A stretch of DNA of 64,000 nucleotides from Roseiarcus sp963829505 (GTDB lineage Bacteria; Pseudomonadota; Alphaproteobacteria; Rhizobiales; Beijerinckiaceae): NCBI GenBank assembly GCA_963829505.1, contig CAWHIL010000001.1, positions 310,001 to 374,000 on the forward strand, read 5' to 3'. Numbering within the stretch: the first letter of the stretch is position 1; the number at the start of each line of letters is the position of its first letter. Positions 1 to 7,808 of this stretch are shown here, piece after piece. A program made the position numbers and the translations under genes. Under the pieces are notes generated by a model. That model saw only the letters and a program-made list of their open reading frames with translations, had not been told where the DNA came from and ran no database searches.

Positions 1-57
1 GGCCGCCCGAAAGCCAGTGGCGAGCTGGCCATGGGTCACCAGGACCATTCCGATCAT
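1..57 (-). CDS. PTS mannose-type EIIA protein, N-terminus only
   Basis: Only the first 19 codons lie in the window. They read MIGMVLVTHGQLATGFRAA, the N-terminus of a mannose-family EIIA domain, where the His in VTHG is the residue that accepts phosphate from HPr. The start codon overlaps the hprK stop (ATGA at 57-54), so the two are translationally coupled. In alphaproteobacteria this gene belongs to the incomplete nitrogen-type PTS that acts in regulation rather than sugar import; the hprK neighbour fits that. The rest of the gene runs off the left edge. Confidence 0.75.
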   Translation of the reverse strand, partial: MIGMVLVTHGQLATGFRAA

Positions 58-650
58 TCAGTGTCCATCATCCGTCCGGCTCGGGCTTCGGGCGTCGCTG
101 AAGCTGTCCGTGAAGTCGCAGAGGCCCTATTTTTGTGCAGTGCGGCGCATTGATCAAGCGAAATTCCGCGCGAATTGTCGCGGTCCGTCGCAAGCAACGA
201 CAGGCGCTCGTCGATGGCGCGAGCGCCGTCGGAGGCGCCCGCGGCAGTATTGAGGGCAAGGCGGGGGACGCCGATCCCGTCAACGACGCATCTTGCCGGC
301 TCCGCCGGCCAGCGCGGCCAGCTGCTGTCAAGCCCGCTGAGCTCCGCGACGAGATCGACGACCGCCGCGGGCTCGCTCGGGCCCGAAATGAGCCCGGCCC
401 CCCGCCGCTCGATCAGTCCCGCTGTATGAGGCGCGCCCGAGGCGAGGATTCGGCCGCCGACGGCGCGAATCCAGACGCGATCGTCGCCAATGAGGGCGCC
501 GAAGCGCCCGGTCGCCCGCGCGAGTTCCATCAGCGCCAGGGCCAGCGCGCTCTTGCCCGATCCGGACGCGCCCCGGATCATCACCCCGCTTTCGCCGAAA
601 ACGACGGCGGTCGCGTGGGTTCCGACCCCTGAGGCGCCGATCGGCGTCAT
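54..650 (-). CDS. hprK: HPr kinase/phosphorylase, short alphaproteobacterial form
   Basis: 198 aa. A Walker A P-loop (GASGSGKS, about residues 27-34) follows a short N-terminal strand, and LIGDDR lies downstream. This corresponds to the catalytic C-terminal domain alone; Gram-positive HprK is about 310 aa, while alphaproteobacterial forms lack the N-terminal domain. The family phosphorylates HPr on a serine and adjusts PTS phosphate flow. The start ATG overlaps the chvG stop and the stop overlaps the PTS IIA start, so chvI-chvG-hprK-EIIA read as one minus-strand unit. The last ~45 residues are basic and low-complexity, unlike the family core, so the extreme C-terminus may be lineage-specific. 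Confidence 0.85.
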   Translation of the reverse strand: MTPIGASGVGTHATAVVFGESGVMIRGASGSGKSALALALMELARATGRFGALIGDDRVWIRAVGGRILASGAPHTAGLIERRGAGLISGPSEPAAVVDLVAELSGLDSSWPRWPAEPARCVVDGIGVPRLALNTAAGASDGARAIDERLSLLATDRDNSRGISLDQCAALHKNRASATSRTASATPEARAGRMMDTE

Positions 651-2482
651 GGGGCGTAGGCCGGCAGTTCGACGACGAAACGAGCCCCGGCTCCATGCCG
701 AGCGGGCTCGTCGGCGTCGGCGCCGATCCGTTCCGCCTTCGCTTCGTGAGGCCGGTTCATCGCGAAGATCCTTCCCCTGTGCGCCTCGACGATCTGCCGG
801 GAGATCGATAGGCCAAGCCCGGAATTCTGCCCGAACCCCTGACTGGGACGATCGGTGTAGAAGCGCTCGAAAATCCGTTCGAGCGCATGCGGCGGGATGC
901 CGGGACCGTCGTCGTCGACGGTCACGATCACTTTCTCGGCCGGCTTTCCGTCTTCCGACCTGGCGGCTCTCGCGAGGCCGACGCGCACCGCGCCGCCGGG
1001 CTCGGAGAACGAGCAGGCGTTGTCGATCAGGTTGGTGACGATCTGAGCGAGCCGCGAGTCGTGCCCGAGCACGAGGAAGTCCGTTTCGCGACGGCGCCCG
1101 CGGGCGGGTTCGATCGCAAGCTCGATCCGGGTCCCGTTCGAGCGCGGCGAGTCCTTGGCCATGGAGACGACCGCCTCGAGGAGCGCGGCGAGGTCGACGG
1201 GGCTCGCGTCCCCGCGGGCAAGCTCCGAATCGAGGCGGGATGCATCGGAAATATCGGAGATGAGCCGGTCGAGCCGCCGGACGTCGTGTTGCATGACGTC
1301 GATCAGCCGGTCGCGCGACTGGCCGCCCTGGACCCGCGGCAGCGTCTCGAGGGCGCTGCGAAGCGAGGTCAGCGGGTTCTTGAGTTCGTGCGCGACGTCG
1401 GCGGCGAAGCTCTCGATCGCGTCGAGGCGGCTGTAGAGCGCGGTCGTCATTTCTCTCAACGCGCCCGAAAGGTGGCCGATCTCGTCCGTTCGAAAGGTGA
1501 AGTCGGGGATCTGCTGGCGGGAGCGAATGCCCCTGCGCACGCGCTCGGCCGCAGTCGCAAGCCGCCGCACCGGCTCGGCGATGGTGTTGGCGAGCGACAG
1601 CGACAACACGAGCATGACTGACGCCAGGACGACGAAGAAACGGAAGATCGCCCAGCGCTCCGAGGCGATGACGCGGTCGATGTCGCCGCCCTGCGTCGAA
1701 AGCTGGAGAACGCCGCGGGTCGCCATCATGTACTGGATCGGAACGGCGACCGACACGACCGTCTCGCCTTCATTGTTGATGCGCGCCAGCGATTCCGTCT
1801 TTCCCTTGAGCGCTGCCGAAACTTCGGGGACCGTCTTGCCGTCGAGCAGCCAGGGGTTTTCAGCTCGCGGCGCCGATGGCGTCGCCAGGAAGTTGCGGAT
1901 CGCGCCGACCAAGCGGTCGAGAACGCTGCGGCGTCCGGCGACGTCGGGAAGATCGGACCGGACGACCGCCCCGTGCGCCGAAAGCGACTGCGAGTCGAGG
2001 AGAAGGCGGCCGTCGCTGTCGTAGATGCGCGCGCGGGTGTGGGTCGGCGTGATGAGGCGATGCAGCACCGGCCCGACCCGCTCCGGGTTGATGGAGAACT
2101 GGATCGCCTCCTCGTCGCTCGACGAGGGCGAGGCGCTCTGGCCAGGCGCCAGCTGCAGGAGCTTGTCGGGGTCGATCGTGATCGCGTCGGTGTCGACGCC
2201 CGCCGACGCGGCCACCGCGGCGGCGATGATGTCGGCCTGCGTCGTCAGGCTCTGTTCGCGGGCGGCGATGATGTCGGCGCGGAACTGGTTGAGCAGCAGG
2301 AACCCGATCATCAGGACGACCAGGCCGCCGAGATTCAGGACGACGATGCGGCGCGTCAGCGACGACGAGAAACGGGACGTGAGCGACCGCCAGGCCAGCC
2401 GTCCGCGCGAGCGCAGCCACTGTCGCCAGGTCCGCTGCGGGGTCTCCGTCTGGACGTGTTCGCGGCTGACGCCTGCGCTCAT
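647..2482 (-). CDS. chvG: Sensor histidine kinase ChvG (ExoS/BvrS family)
   Basis: 611 aa inner-membrane sensor kinase. Visible order: cytoplasmic basic N-terminus, TM1 at about 46-66, a periplasmic sensor domain of about 200 residues, TM2 at about 275-297, HAMP, a HisKA H-box (AADVAHELKNPLTSL), then HATPase with N-box (NLIDNACSFSEPGG), DDDGPGI and GLGLSIS. All catalytic motifs are intact. ChvG/ExoS kinases sense acid or envelope stress in Hyphomicrobiales and phosphorylate ChvI. It lies 18 bp downstream of chvI and overlaps hprK by four bases. Length and neighbours match the family closely. Confidence 0.92.
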   Translation of the reverse strand: MSAGVSREHVQTETPQRTWRQWLRSRGRLAWRSLTSRFSSSLTRRIVVLNLGGLVVLMIGFLLLNQFRADIIAAREQSLTTQADIIAAAVAASAGVDTDAITIDPDKLLQLAPGQSASPSSSDEEAIQFSINPERVGPVLHRLITPTHTRARIYDSDGRLLLDSQSLSAHGAVVRSDLPDVAGRRSVLDRLVGAIRNFLATPSAPRAENPWLLDGKTVPEVSAALKGKTESLARINNEGETVVSVAVPIQYMMATRGVLQLSTQGGDIDRVIASERWAIFRFFVVLASVMLVLSLSLANTIAEPVRRLATAAERVRRGIRSRQQIPDFTFRTDEIGHLSGALREMTTALYSRLDAIESFAADVAHELKNPLTSLRSALETLPRVQGGQSRDRLIDVMQHDVRRLDRLISDISDASRLDSELARGDASPVDLAALLEAVVSMAKDSPRSNGTRIELAIEPARGRRRETDFLVLGHDSRLAQIVTNLIDNACSFSEPGGAVRVGLARAARSEDGKPAEKVIVTVDDDGPGIPPHALERIFERFYTDRPSQGFGQNSGLGLSISRQIVEAHRGRIFAMNRPHEAKAERIGADADEPARHGAGARFVVELPAYAP

Positions 2483-2500
2483 GAGCCCGGTCTTAAGGCC

Positions 2501-3199
2501 TCAGCCTTCCTTGAAACGGTAGCCGACGCCGTAAAGGGTTTCGATCATTTCGAACTCCGCCTCCACCACCTTGAACTTCTTGCGCAGCCGCTTGATGTGG
2601 CTGTCGATGGTGCGGTCGTCCACGTAGACCTGGTCGTCGTAGGCTGCGTCCATGAGCGCGTTGCGGCTCTTGACGACGCCCGGACGGGTGGCGAGCGCCT
2701 GCAGGATCAGAAACTCGGTGACGGTCAGCGTCACCGGCGTGCCGTCCCATGTGCAGGTATGCCGCTCGGGATCCATCTTCAGCCGGCCGCGCTCGAGGAT
2801 TTTCGCCTCCGTCTCCTTCTGGGCGGTGGCGTCCTTGGGGCTCGACCGCCTCAGGATAGCCTTCACCCGCTCGACCAGGAGGCGTTGGGAAAAGGGCTTC
2901 CGGATGAAGTCGTCCGCGCCCATCTTGAGCCCGAACAATTCGTCGATCTCCTCGTCCTTCGAGGTGAGGAAGATGACCGGCAGGTCCGACTTCTGCCGCA
3001 GGCGGCGGAGCAGCTCCATCCCGTCCATGCGCGGCATCTTGATGTCGACGACTGCGAGGTCCGGCGGATTGGACTTCAGCCCTTCGAGCGCGGCTGCGCC
3101 GTCGGTGTAGGTCTGAATCCGGTAGCCTTCCGCTTCGAGCGAGAGCGAGACGGAAGTGAGAATGTTGCGGTCGTCATCGACCAGAGCGATCGTCGGCAT
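2501..3199 (-). CDS. chvI: Response regulator ChvI (OmpR/PhoB type)
   Basis: 232 aa from the ATG at 3199. The reading frame is open further upstream to 3448, but the extra 83 codons do not resemble the family, and MPTIALVDDDRNILTSVS is the usual ChvI N-terminus. Receiver domain: acidic pocket DDD, phospho-acceptor Asp in VDIKMPRMDG, and conserved Thr/Lys in FLTSKDEE and IRKPFSQR. The C-terminal winged helix (about 140-230) ends in the HIKRLRKKF DNA-binding region and YGVGYRFKE. It is the partner of the adjacent ChvG. The regulon is usually envelope, exopolysaccharide and acid stress genes. Confidence 0.93.
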   Translation of the reverse strand: MPTIALVDDDRNILTSVSLSLEAEGYRIQTYTDGAAALEGLKSNPPDLAVVDIKMPRMDGMELLRRLRQKSDLPVIFLTSKDEEIDELFGLKMGADDFIRKPFSQRLLVERVKAILRRSSPKDATAQKETEAKILERGRLKMDPERHTCTWDGTPVTLTVTEFLILQALATRPGVVKSRNALMDAAYDDQVYVDDRTIDSHIKRLRKKFKVVEAEFEMIETLYGVGYRFKEG

Positions 3200-3587
3200 C
3201 GGGTTCCGTTGCGGTTCGAGTGGCGCCGCCGCCTCCGGCGCAACGAGGGCTGGCATCATAACCGTTCCCAGCAGAAATGTGTTCCATTTCTGGTAAATTC
3301 GGACGCACCAAGCCGGGACGCGGGCGGAAAGGGCGCTTGGATATACGTCTCCTTGGGCGCGCCGGACCATCCCCGGCCGAAGCGCCGCAATGTCGAGGCG
3401 GCGCCCGTTTAGCCCAAAGCGCCGGCTTGCGTCAAATAAATCAGTCATTTGCCATCAGCCGGGACGATCGCCGGCCGGGCCCGAACCGCCGGCTGGCGGT
3501 CCGCCTCGCCGCTGCCGCCGGCCGCCTCCCCTTGACGGACCCTGTTCGGCCGCCTTCTCTCGGACCACAAGAATCTAGGTCCCTCGC
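3200..3587. other. Intergenic region between chvI and the HugZ-like gene
   Basis: 388 bases separate the divergent chvI and HugZ-like starts. The frame upstream of chvI stays open but looks non-coding by composition. The stretch must hold the chvI promoter and that of the rightward gene. I see no convincing -35/-10 pair, terminator or repeat. Confidence 0.4.
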
Positions 3588-4307
3588 ATGGCGAAGTCCC
3601 CCGCCGATCCCGAAGAAGCCCGCGCGCTCGCCGTCGCAGACGCCAAGCGCCTCATGCGAATCGCCCGGACCGGCGCGCTCGCGACCCTCGACCCCGTTTC
3701 GGGCGCGCCGTTGACGACCCTCGTCGGCGTCGCGAGCGACGCGTGCGGCGCGCCGATCTTCCTGATGTCGACGCTTGCTCAACACACCCGGCGCCTCGCG
3801 GCCGATCCGCGCGCCTCGCTGCTTCTCGCCGGAGCGCCCGAGCGGGGGGATCCGCTGAACCATCCGCGGATCACCCTCAACGGCCGGATCGCGCCCACGA
3901 CAGGCCCGCGCGTGCGCGTCCGCTATCTTCAGCGAAACCCCAAGGCGAAGCTCTACGTCGATTTCGCGGACTTTTCTTTCTTCCGGCTCACGCCCAACTC
4001 GGTGCATTTCAACGGCGGCTTCGGGCGCGCCGACGCGCTGACGCCCGCGGATATCCTGACTTCCGACTGCCCGGCGGTGGCCGAGGCGGAGGTGACGCTC
4101 ATCGAATGGGCGAACGGATTTGGAGAGGCGGCGCTCGCTCGCCTCGCGGGCTCGGCGAGAGGGCGCCAGATCTGGCGGGCGATCGGCCTCGATCCCGAAG
4201 GGCTCGACCTTGCGGCCGGAACCGAGGCCGCCCGCGTCCAGTTCGAAAGCCCGGCGCGCGACGAAGCGGGCTGGCGCGAGCGCCTGCAAGCGGCAATGCG
4301 CGCCTGA
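3588..4307 (+). CDS. HugZ-family haem-binding / PNPOx-like split-barrel protein
   Basis: 239 aa. The N-terminal two-thirds is a pyridoxamine-5-phosphate-oxidase-like split barrel (GALATLDPVSGAPLTTLVGV, about 25-45; LAQHTRRLAADPRASLLL, about 60-78). The C-terminal part, with FADFSFFRLTPNSVHFNGGF, matches the DUF2470/HugZ region. Relatives bind haem or flavin and help release iron from haem, but many members have unknown substrates. No signal peptide, so cytoplasmic. It starts at the ATG at 3588 and is followed after 53 bp by a methyltransferase that may be cotranscribed. No haem transport genes are nearby, so a haem role is inferred from family only. Confidence 0.75.
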   Translation: MAKSPADPEEARALAVADAKRLMRIARTGALATLDPVSGAPLTTLVGVASDACGAPIFLMSTLAQHTRRLAADPRASLLLAGAPERGDPLNHPRITLNGRIAPTTGPRVRVRYLQRNPKAKLYVDFADFSFFRLTPNSVHFNGGFGRADALTPADILTSDCPAVAEAEVTLIEWANGFGEAALARLAGSARGRQIWRAIGLDPEGLDLAAGTEAARVQFESPARDEAGWRERLQAAMRA

Positions 4308-4360
4308 CGCCCGGCGTCCGCGCCTCGACATGCGTTTCGGGCGACCCTAGGCTCGCATCC

Positions 4361-5206
4361 ATGAAACATGGGCAGGCAAGCCGCACCGCGCTCGGCGCGG
4401 CGGGGCACAGGGCGGCGCATCAGGCGCTCGAAGGGGGCTCCATCTTCGCCGATCCGCTCGCCGTCCGCATCCTCGGCGGCGACGCCGACGAGGCGATCGC
4501 GGTCTCGATGGCGCGGCCCGAGCGGCGGGCGCTCCGCTTCTTCATCGCCATGCGTAGCCGCTTCGCCGAGGATTGCGCGCGGGCGGCGATCGACGCGGGC
4601 CTGCGTCAGATCCACGTCCTCGGCGCTGGCCTCGACACATTCGCCTACCGGCTCGAACCGCGCGAGAACCTGCGCGTCTTCGAACTCGACCACCCGGCGA
4701 CCCAGCGCGACAAGCGCGCCCGGCTCGCCGACGCTCGCATCGACGAGCCTTCCCATCTCACCTTCGTCGCGCACGACTTCGAGCGGGGCGATATGGGGCT
4801 CGCGCTCGCCGCCGCGGGTCTCGACGTCGCCTCGCGGACGTTCGTGCTGTGGCTCGGCGTCACGCCCTACCTAACGGAGGACGCGGTGTTCGCGACGCTT
4901 TCCGCGCTCGCCGGACTGCCGGGCGGCGTCGAGGTCGTCTTCGACTACTCGAACCCGCCGCATACGATCGAGGACGAACGGGCGCGCAACTCCCATCACG
5001 CGCTGGCCGCGAAGGTGGCGGAGCAGGGCGAGCCGTTCCGCTGCACCCTCGACACCAAAGCCTTGCACGCGCGGGCGGGGGCGCTCGGCTTCGCCGACAT
5101 CGAGGATCTCGACCGCGCCGCGCTCGTCGAACGCTTCCTGCCCGCGGTCGCCGTGAAGCCGCGCCCCGGCCCCGGCGGCCACGTCGTCCGGATGGCGACG
5201 CGCTGA
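4361..5206 (+). CDS. Class I SAM-dependent methyltransferase (TIGR00027/PPM1-like)
   Basis: 281 aa from the ATG at 4361; the open frame extends to 3743 but that part overlaps the HugZ-like gene and is unrelated. The glycine-rich SAM-binding motif is VLGAGLDTFAYRL (about residues 87-99), followed by an acidic motif II (FELDHPATQ) and the VAHDFERGD loop, typical of the leucine carboxyl methyltransferase-like family that also includes polyketide O-methyltransferases. The substrate is unknown. No biosynthetic cluster is adjacent, so I would not assign a pathway. Confidence 0.75.
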   Translation: MKHGQASRTALGAAGHRAAHQALEGGSIFADPLAVRILGGDADEAIAVSMARPERRALRFFIAMRSRFAEDCARAAIDAGLRQIHVLGAGLDTFAYRLEPRENLRVFELDHPATQRDKRARLADARIDEPSHLTFVAHDFERGDMGLALAAAGLDVASRTFVLWLGVTPYLTEDAVFATLSALAGLPGGVEVVFDYSNPPHTIEDERARNSHHALAAKVAEQGEPFRCTLDTKALHARAGALGFADIEDLDRAALVERFLPAVAVKPRPGPGGHVVRMATR

Positions 5207-5235
5207 AAGAGCCGGCGCTCGCGGAGCCGAATGCC

Positions 5236-6496
5236 CTACAGCGCGAGGGCGTCCACAAAAGGCGCCTTCGAAAGAAAGCGGGCGCCTGACGGACCAATCA
5301 GAACCTGTTGCTCGAGCTTGACGCCGTCCGGCCCGCCGACTTCGCCGATGAAGCTCTCGAGGGAGACGACCATTCCCTCCTCGAAGCGGCCGTCGTAGCC
5401 CCAGTCCCGCCAGTCGGCCGCGTAGGCGATGGACGGATATTCGTCGACGAAGCCGCAACCGTGAACCATCATCATGTATCGATTGGGGAGATATTCCTCA
5501 GGAACCGGCCAGCTCCTTTCCGCGAACTCGCGGAAGCTCAGTCCCGGCCGCAAAAGCTCCGCGTTGAAAAGAACCTGGTTCGTCGCCAGTTCGTAAAGCT
5601 TTTTCTGCCGATCCGTGGGCCCGGCGCCGGGGCAAATCCAGCTGCGCGAAATGTCGGCAAGGTATCCGAAGGGACCCACCATGTCAGTGTCGAAGCCGAC
5701 AACGTCGCCCGCCTCGATCACGCGATTGCTCGAACTCCTGAAACCATGGGTTGGTCCGGGGTCCGGAGGCGAGGAGCCGACATTCGATCCATTCCCCTCC
5801 ATGGGCGATATTGGTTTCGTGGAGGATCGACCAGAGCTGATTTTCCGTGATGCCGGGGGACAGCGCCTCGCGCATCCGGCCAACCGCGAGGTCGCACACT
5901 TCCATTGCCGACTGCACGCAGGCGATTTCCGCGGACGATTTGATCATGCGGGCCTGTTCGGCGGGTTCCTGTGCGTCAAAGAGCTCGACGCCATGTTTCC
6001 TGAGGCGGGCAGCGCCGAGCGGGTCGCAGCGGTCCACCGCAAGCCGTCGGTTTTTTCCGCCGTATTGGCGCAAGAGGCTCTCGATCTCGTCCGCCCAAAC
6101 GTGGGCCTTCTCTTCGGTCCGCGGTCCGGCGAGAAAATAGATCCAGGACACGCACGGGCGGACTTCGTCCACGATCGGCGAGCCGTTCGTGACGTGACGC
6201 GACGACGTGAACTCGAAAAGTATGACCGGTCCGTCGGCAGCGACAAACGCGCAGCGGCTCGGAGCGTGCGTGGTCCAGACCGCCATATTGCGCGTGCCGG
6301 TCGCGTAGCGGAGATTGAGAGGGTCGAAAAGAACGGCCGCCGCATAGTCGCGCTTGCGCAGTTCCGCGCGGAAGCGATCGAGGCGATAGCGAAGCATTGG
6401 AGCCTGAGCGATCGTCTCCATCCGGGCCAGGATGCCCGCGTCGACGGGCGCCGCTCGACCCGCGGGCGCGTCCTCGATGGGAACCGCCATATTCAT
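5236..6496 (-). CDS. M24 metallopeptidase-fold hydrolase, DddP-like; one apparent +1 frameshift
   Basis: About 419 aa once one base is removed. The N-terminal half (start ATG 6496; alternative 6490) runs to NPWFQEF at about 5735. The C-terminal half continues one frame over as RVIEAGDVVGFDTDMVG and ends at 5236. Dropping one base from the GAACTC at 5732-5737 joins them as FQESSNRVIEAGD. The M24 metal ligands are all present: two Asp in FDTDMVG, Asp in LADISRSW, His in MMVHGCGF, Glu in VSLESF and Glu in KLEQQVLI. Segments such as LLASGPRTNPWFQE and FDPLNLRYATGTRNM match DddP, the DMSP lyase branch of this fold, better than Xaa-Pro dipeptidases. Many DddP-like proteins do not cleave DMSP, so substrate is open. 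No DMSP genes are nearby. Confidence 0.75.
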
Positions 6497-6883
6497 TAGG
6501 CGGCTCGAGTGGCCCTTTTGTTCGTTCACGTGACGTCCCCTGCGCCTGAAGGAGCGGCGGCGAGCAATTTGCGCACAATTCTCCGCGTCCGCCCCCTCAA
6601 TTTCTCGATGAACAGGCAAAATCCCACCCTCTCGAGGCCGGCAACCAGGGCAGATTTCCGGGCGGCGTAGAGCGGGGTCGCTGAACCCGCCGGCGCGCTC
6701 GCGCCCTACAAGCGCGCCCGCGCCCGCCAATTTGGCCCGGTTGCCGAGGCCAGCGGCGGAGTCCCCCACACGGCGAGGCTTCTCTTATACCGACCTACGC
6801 AAGAAAATGTTTGAAAAAACAGAAAATCGTGTTAGGGTTCCCAAACATCGGAAAAGAAAGGCGCGCGCGGGCGGCCAGCAAGG
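6497..6883. other. Intergenic region before the HTH gene
   Basis: 387 bases between divergent genes. The right part (about 6805-6860) is clearly AT-richer than its surroundings and probably carries the promoter of the HTH gene; TTGAAA at about 6821 is a possible -35. The sequence AGGGTTCCCAAACATCGGAAA at 6834-6854 resembles a motif found just after the HTH gene. No other structure is apparent. Confidence 0.4.
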
Positions 6884-7573
6884 ATGGACATGGACAAAAC
6901 GGGAAGAAAGCCGTCGACGCAATTCACCAGGGCTGATCGGACCAGGCGCATGCTGGAGCGCCTGCGCGCCGGCGCCGGTTATGACGAGGTCGCCCGCGAC
7001 GAGCGGATTTCCGAGCGTCGGGTCCGCCAGATCGTCACGGAGCATCTGAAGCGGCGCGAGGCCGAAAGCGGCGCGACCCACGCCAATCTGCAGCTCGACC
7101 GCCTCGGCTTCGCCATGCGCGTGGCGAGCGCGGCGCTGGCCAGCGGCGACGTCCGTGCGGTCGCGCCTTTCGTCAAGGTGATCGACCGGCTCGACCGCTA
7201 TCAGGAGCTGGCGCGCGAGGCCGCCCCGCAGCGCAATACCGAGGCGGACGCGTTGGTGGTCAAGGAGATCGTCCGGCGGATCCGCGGGGCCTACGACCAC
7301 GAGCTCAAGGCGGGGGCGAAGGCGGCGGCGCTTGTGCACGCGACGCCCGACGCGAGCCTGAACGCCGATGCAGTCTCGGCCCCCGACGCCGTCTTGGCCG
7401 CCGACACGGACTTAGTCCCCGAGACGGACTTGGGCGCCGGCGCGGCCTTGGGCGCCGTCCCGCCGCCGGCCCCCGAGACCGAGGCGGCGCCGCCCCCGCC
7501 GCTCGAGCCTGGCGCCCCATGGCGCCCCAGGCCGCCGATCCGGGGCGTCGATTTTATGTCCGGCCTTCGCTAG
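6884..7573 (+). CDS. Small helix-turn-helix protein with proline/alanine-rich tail
   Basis: 229 aa, no named family recognised. Residues about 15-60 (RRMLERLRAGAGYDEVARDE then ERRVRQIVTEHLKRRE) look like a resolvase/sigma-type helix-turn-helix. Residues about 70-140 are predicted helical and charged. From about 150 onward the protein is low-complexity, with near-repeats such as DAVLAADTDLVPETDL and a PPPPLEPGAPWRPRPP stretch, probably disordered. It starts at the ATG at 6884. Palindromic CCGAAAC motifs lie on its 3-prime side and a related one upstream, so an autoregulatory DNA-binding protein is a reasonable guess. The target is unknown. Confidence 0.55.
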   Translation: MDMDKTGRKPSTQFTRADRTRRMLERLRAGAGYDEVARDERISERRVRQIVTEHLKRREAESGATHANLQLDRLGFAMRVASAALASGDVRAVAPFVKVIDRLDRYQELAREAAPQRNTEADALVVKEIVRRIRGAYDHELKAGAKAAALVHATPDASLNADAVSAPDAVLAADTDLVPETDLGAGAALGAVPPPAPETEAAPPPPLEPGAPWRPRPPIRGVDFMSGLR

Positions 7574-7591
7574 CAAGTCCTTGAAAAGCCC

Positions 7592-7636
7592 TGTTTCGGG
7601 GAAGGAAACTGAAGGTTTCCGAAACAATCCGAAACG
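7592..7636. promoter_or_regulatory. CCGAAAC palindrome cluster between the HTH gene and degP
   Basis: TGTTTCGG at 7592-7599 and CCGAAACA at 7619-7626 form an inverted repeat with 8-bp perfect arms. Inside it is GGAAAC/GTTTCC at 7604-7620, and a third copy CCGAAACG follows at 7629-7636. There is no T-run, so it is not a standard terminator. It lies 173-217 bp upstream of degP and directly after the HTH gene. It could be an operator or a transcript 3-prime end structure. Confidence 0.4.
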
Positions 7637-7808
7637 CATTGAAGGCCGGCAATGCAGGAATCGAAGCTTTTTGGTGGCGTCGGAAAGGATCTGCACGGCC
7701 CCTGGACTTACCAACTCTTCATGTCGTCGCCATCGGCGCGTAAACGGCGCTCACCCATAAGAAGCGCCATCGCGCCGCAGGACAATTCGTCGGGCGCATC
7801 CGACACTG

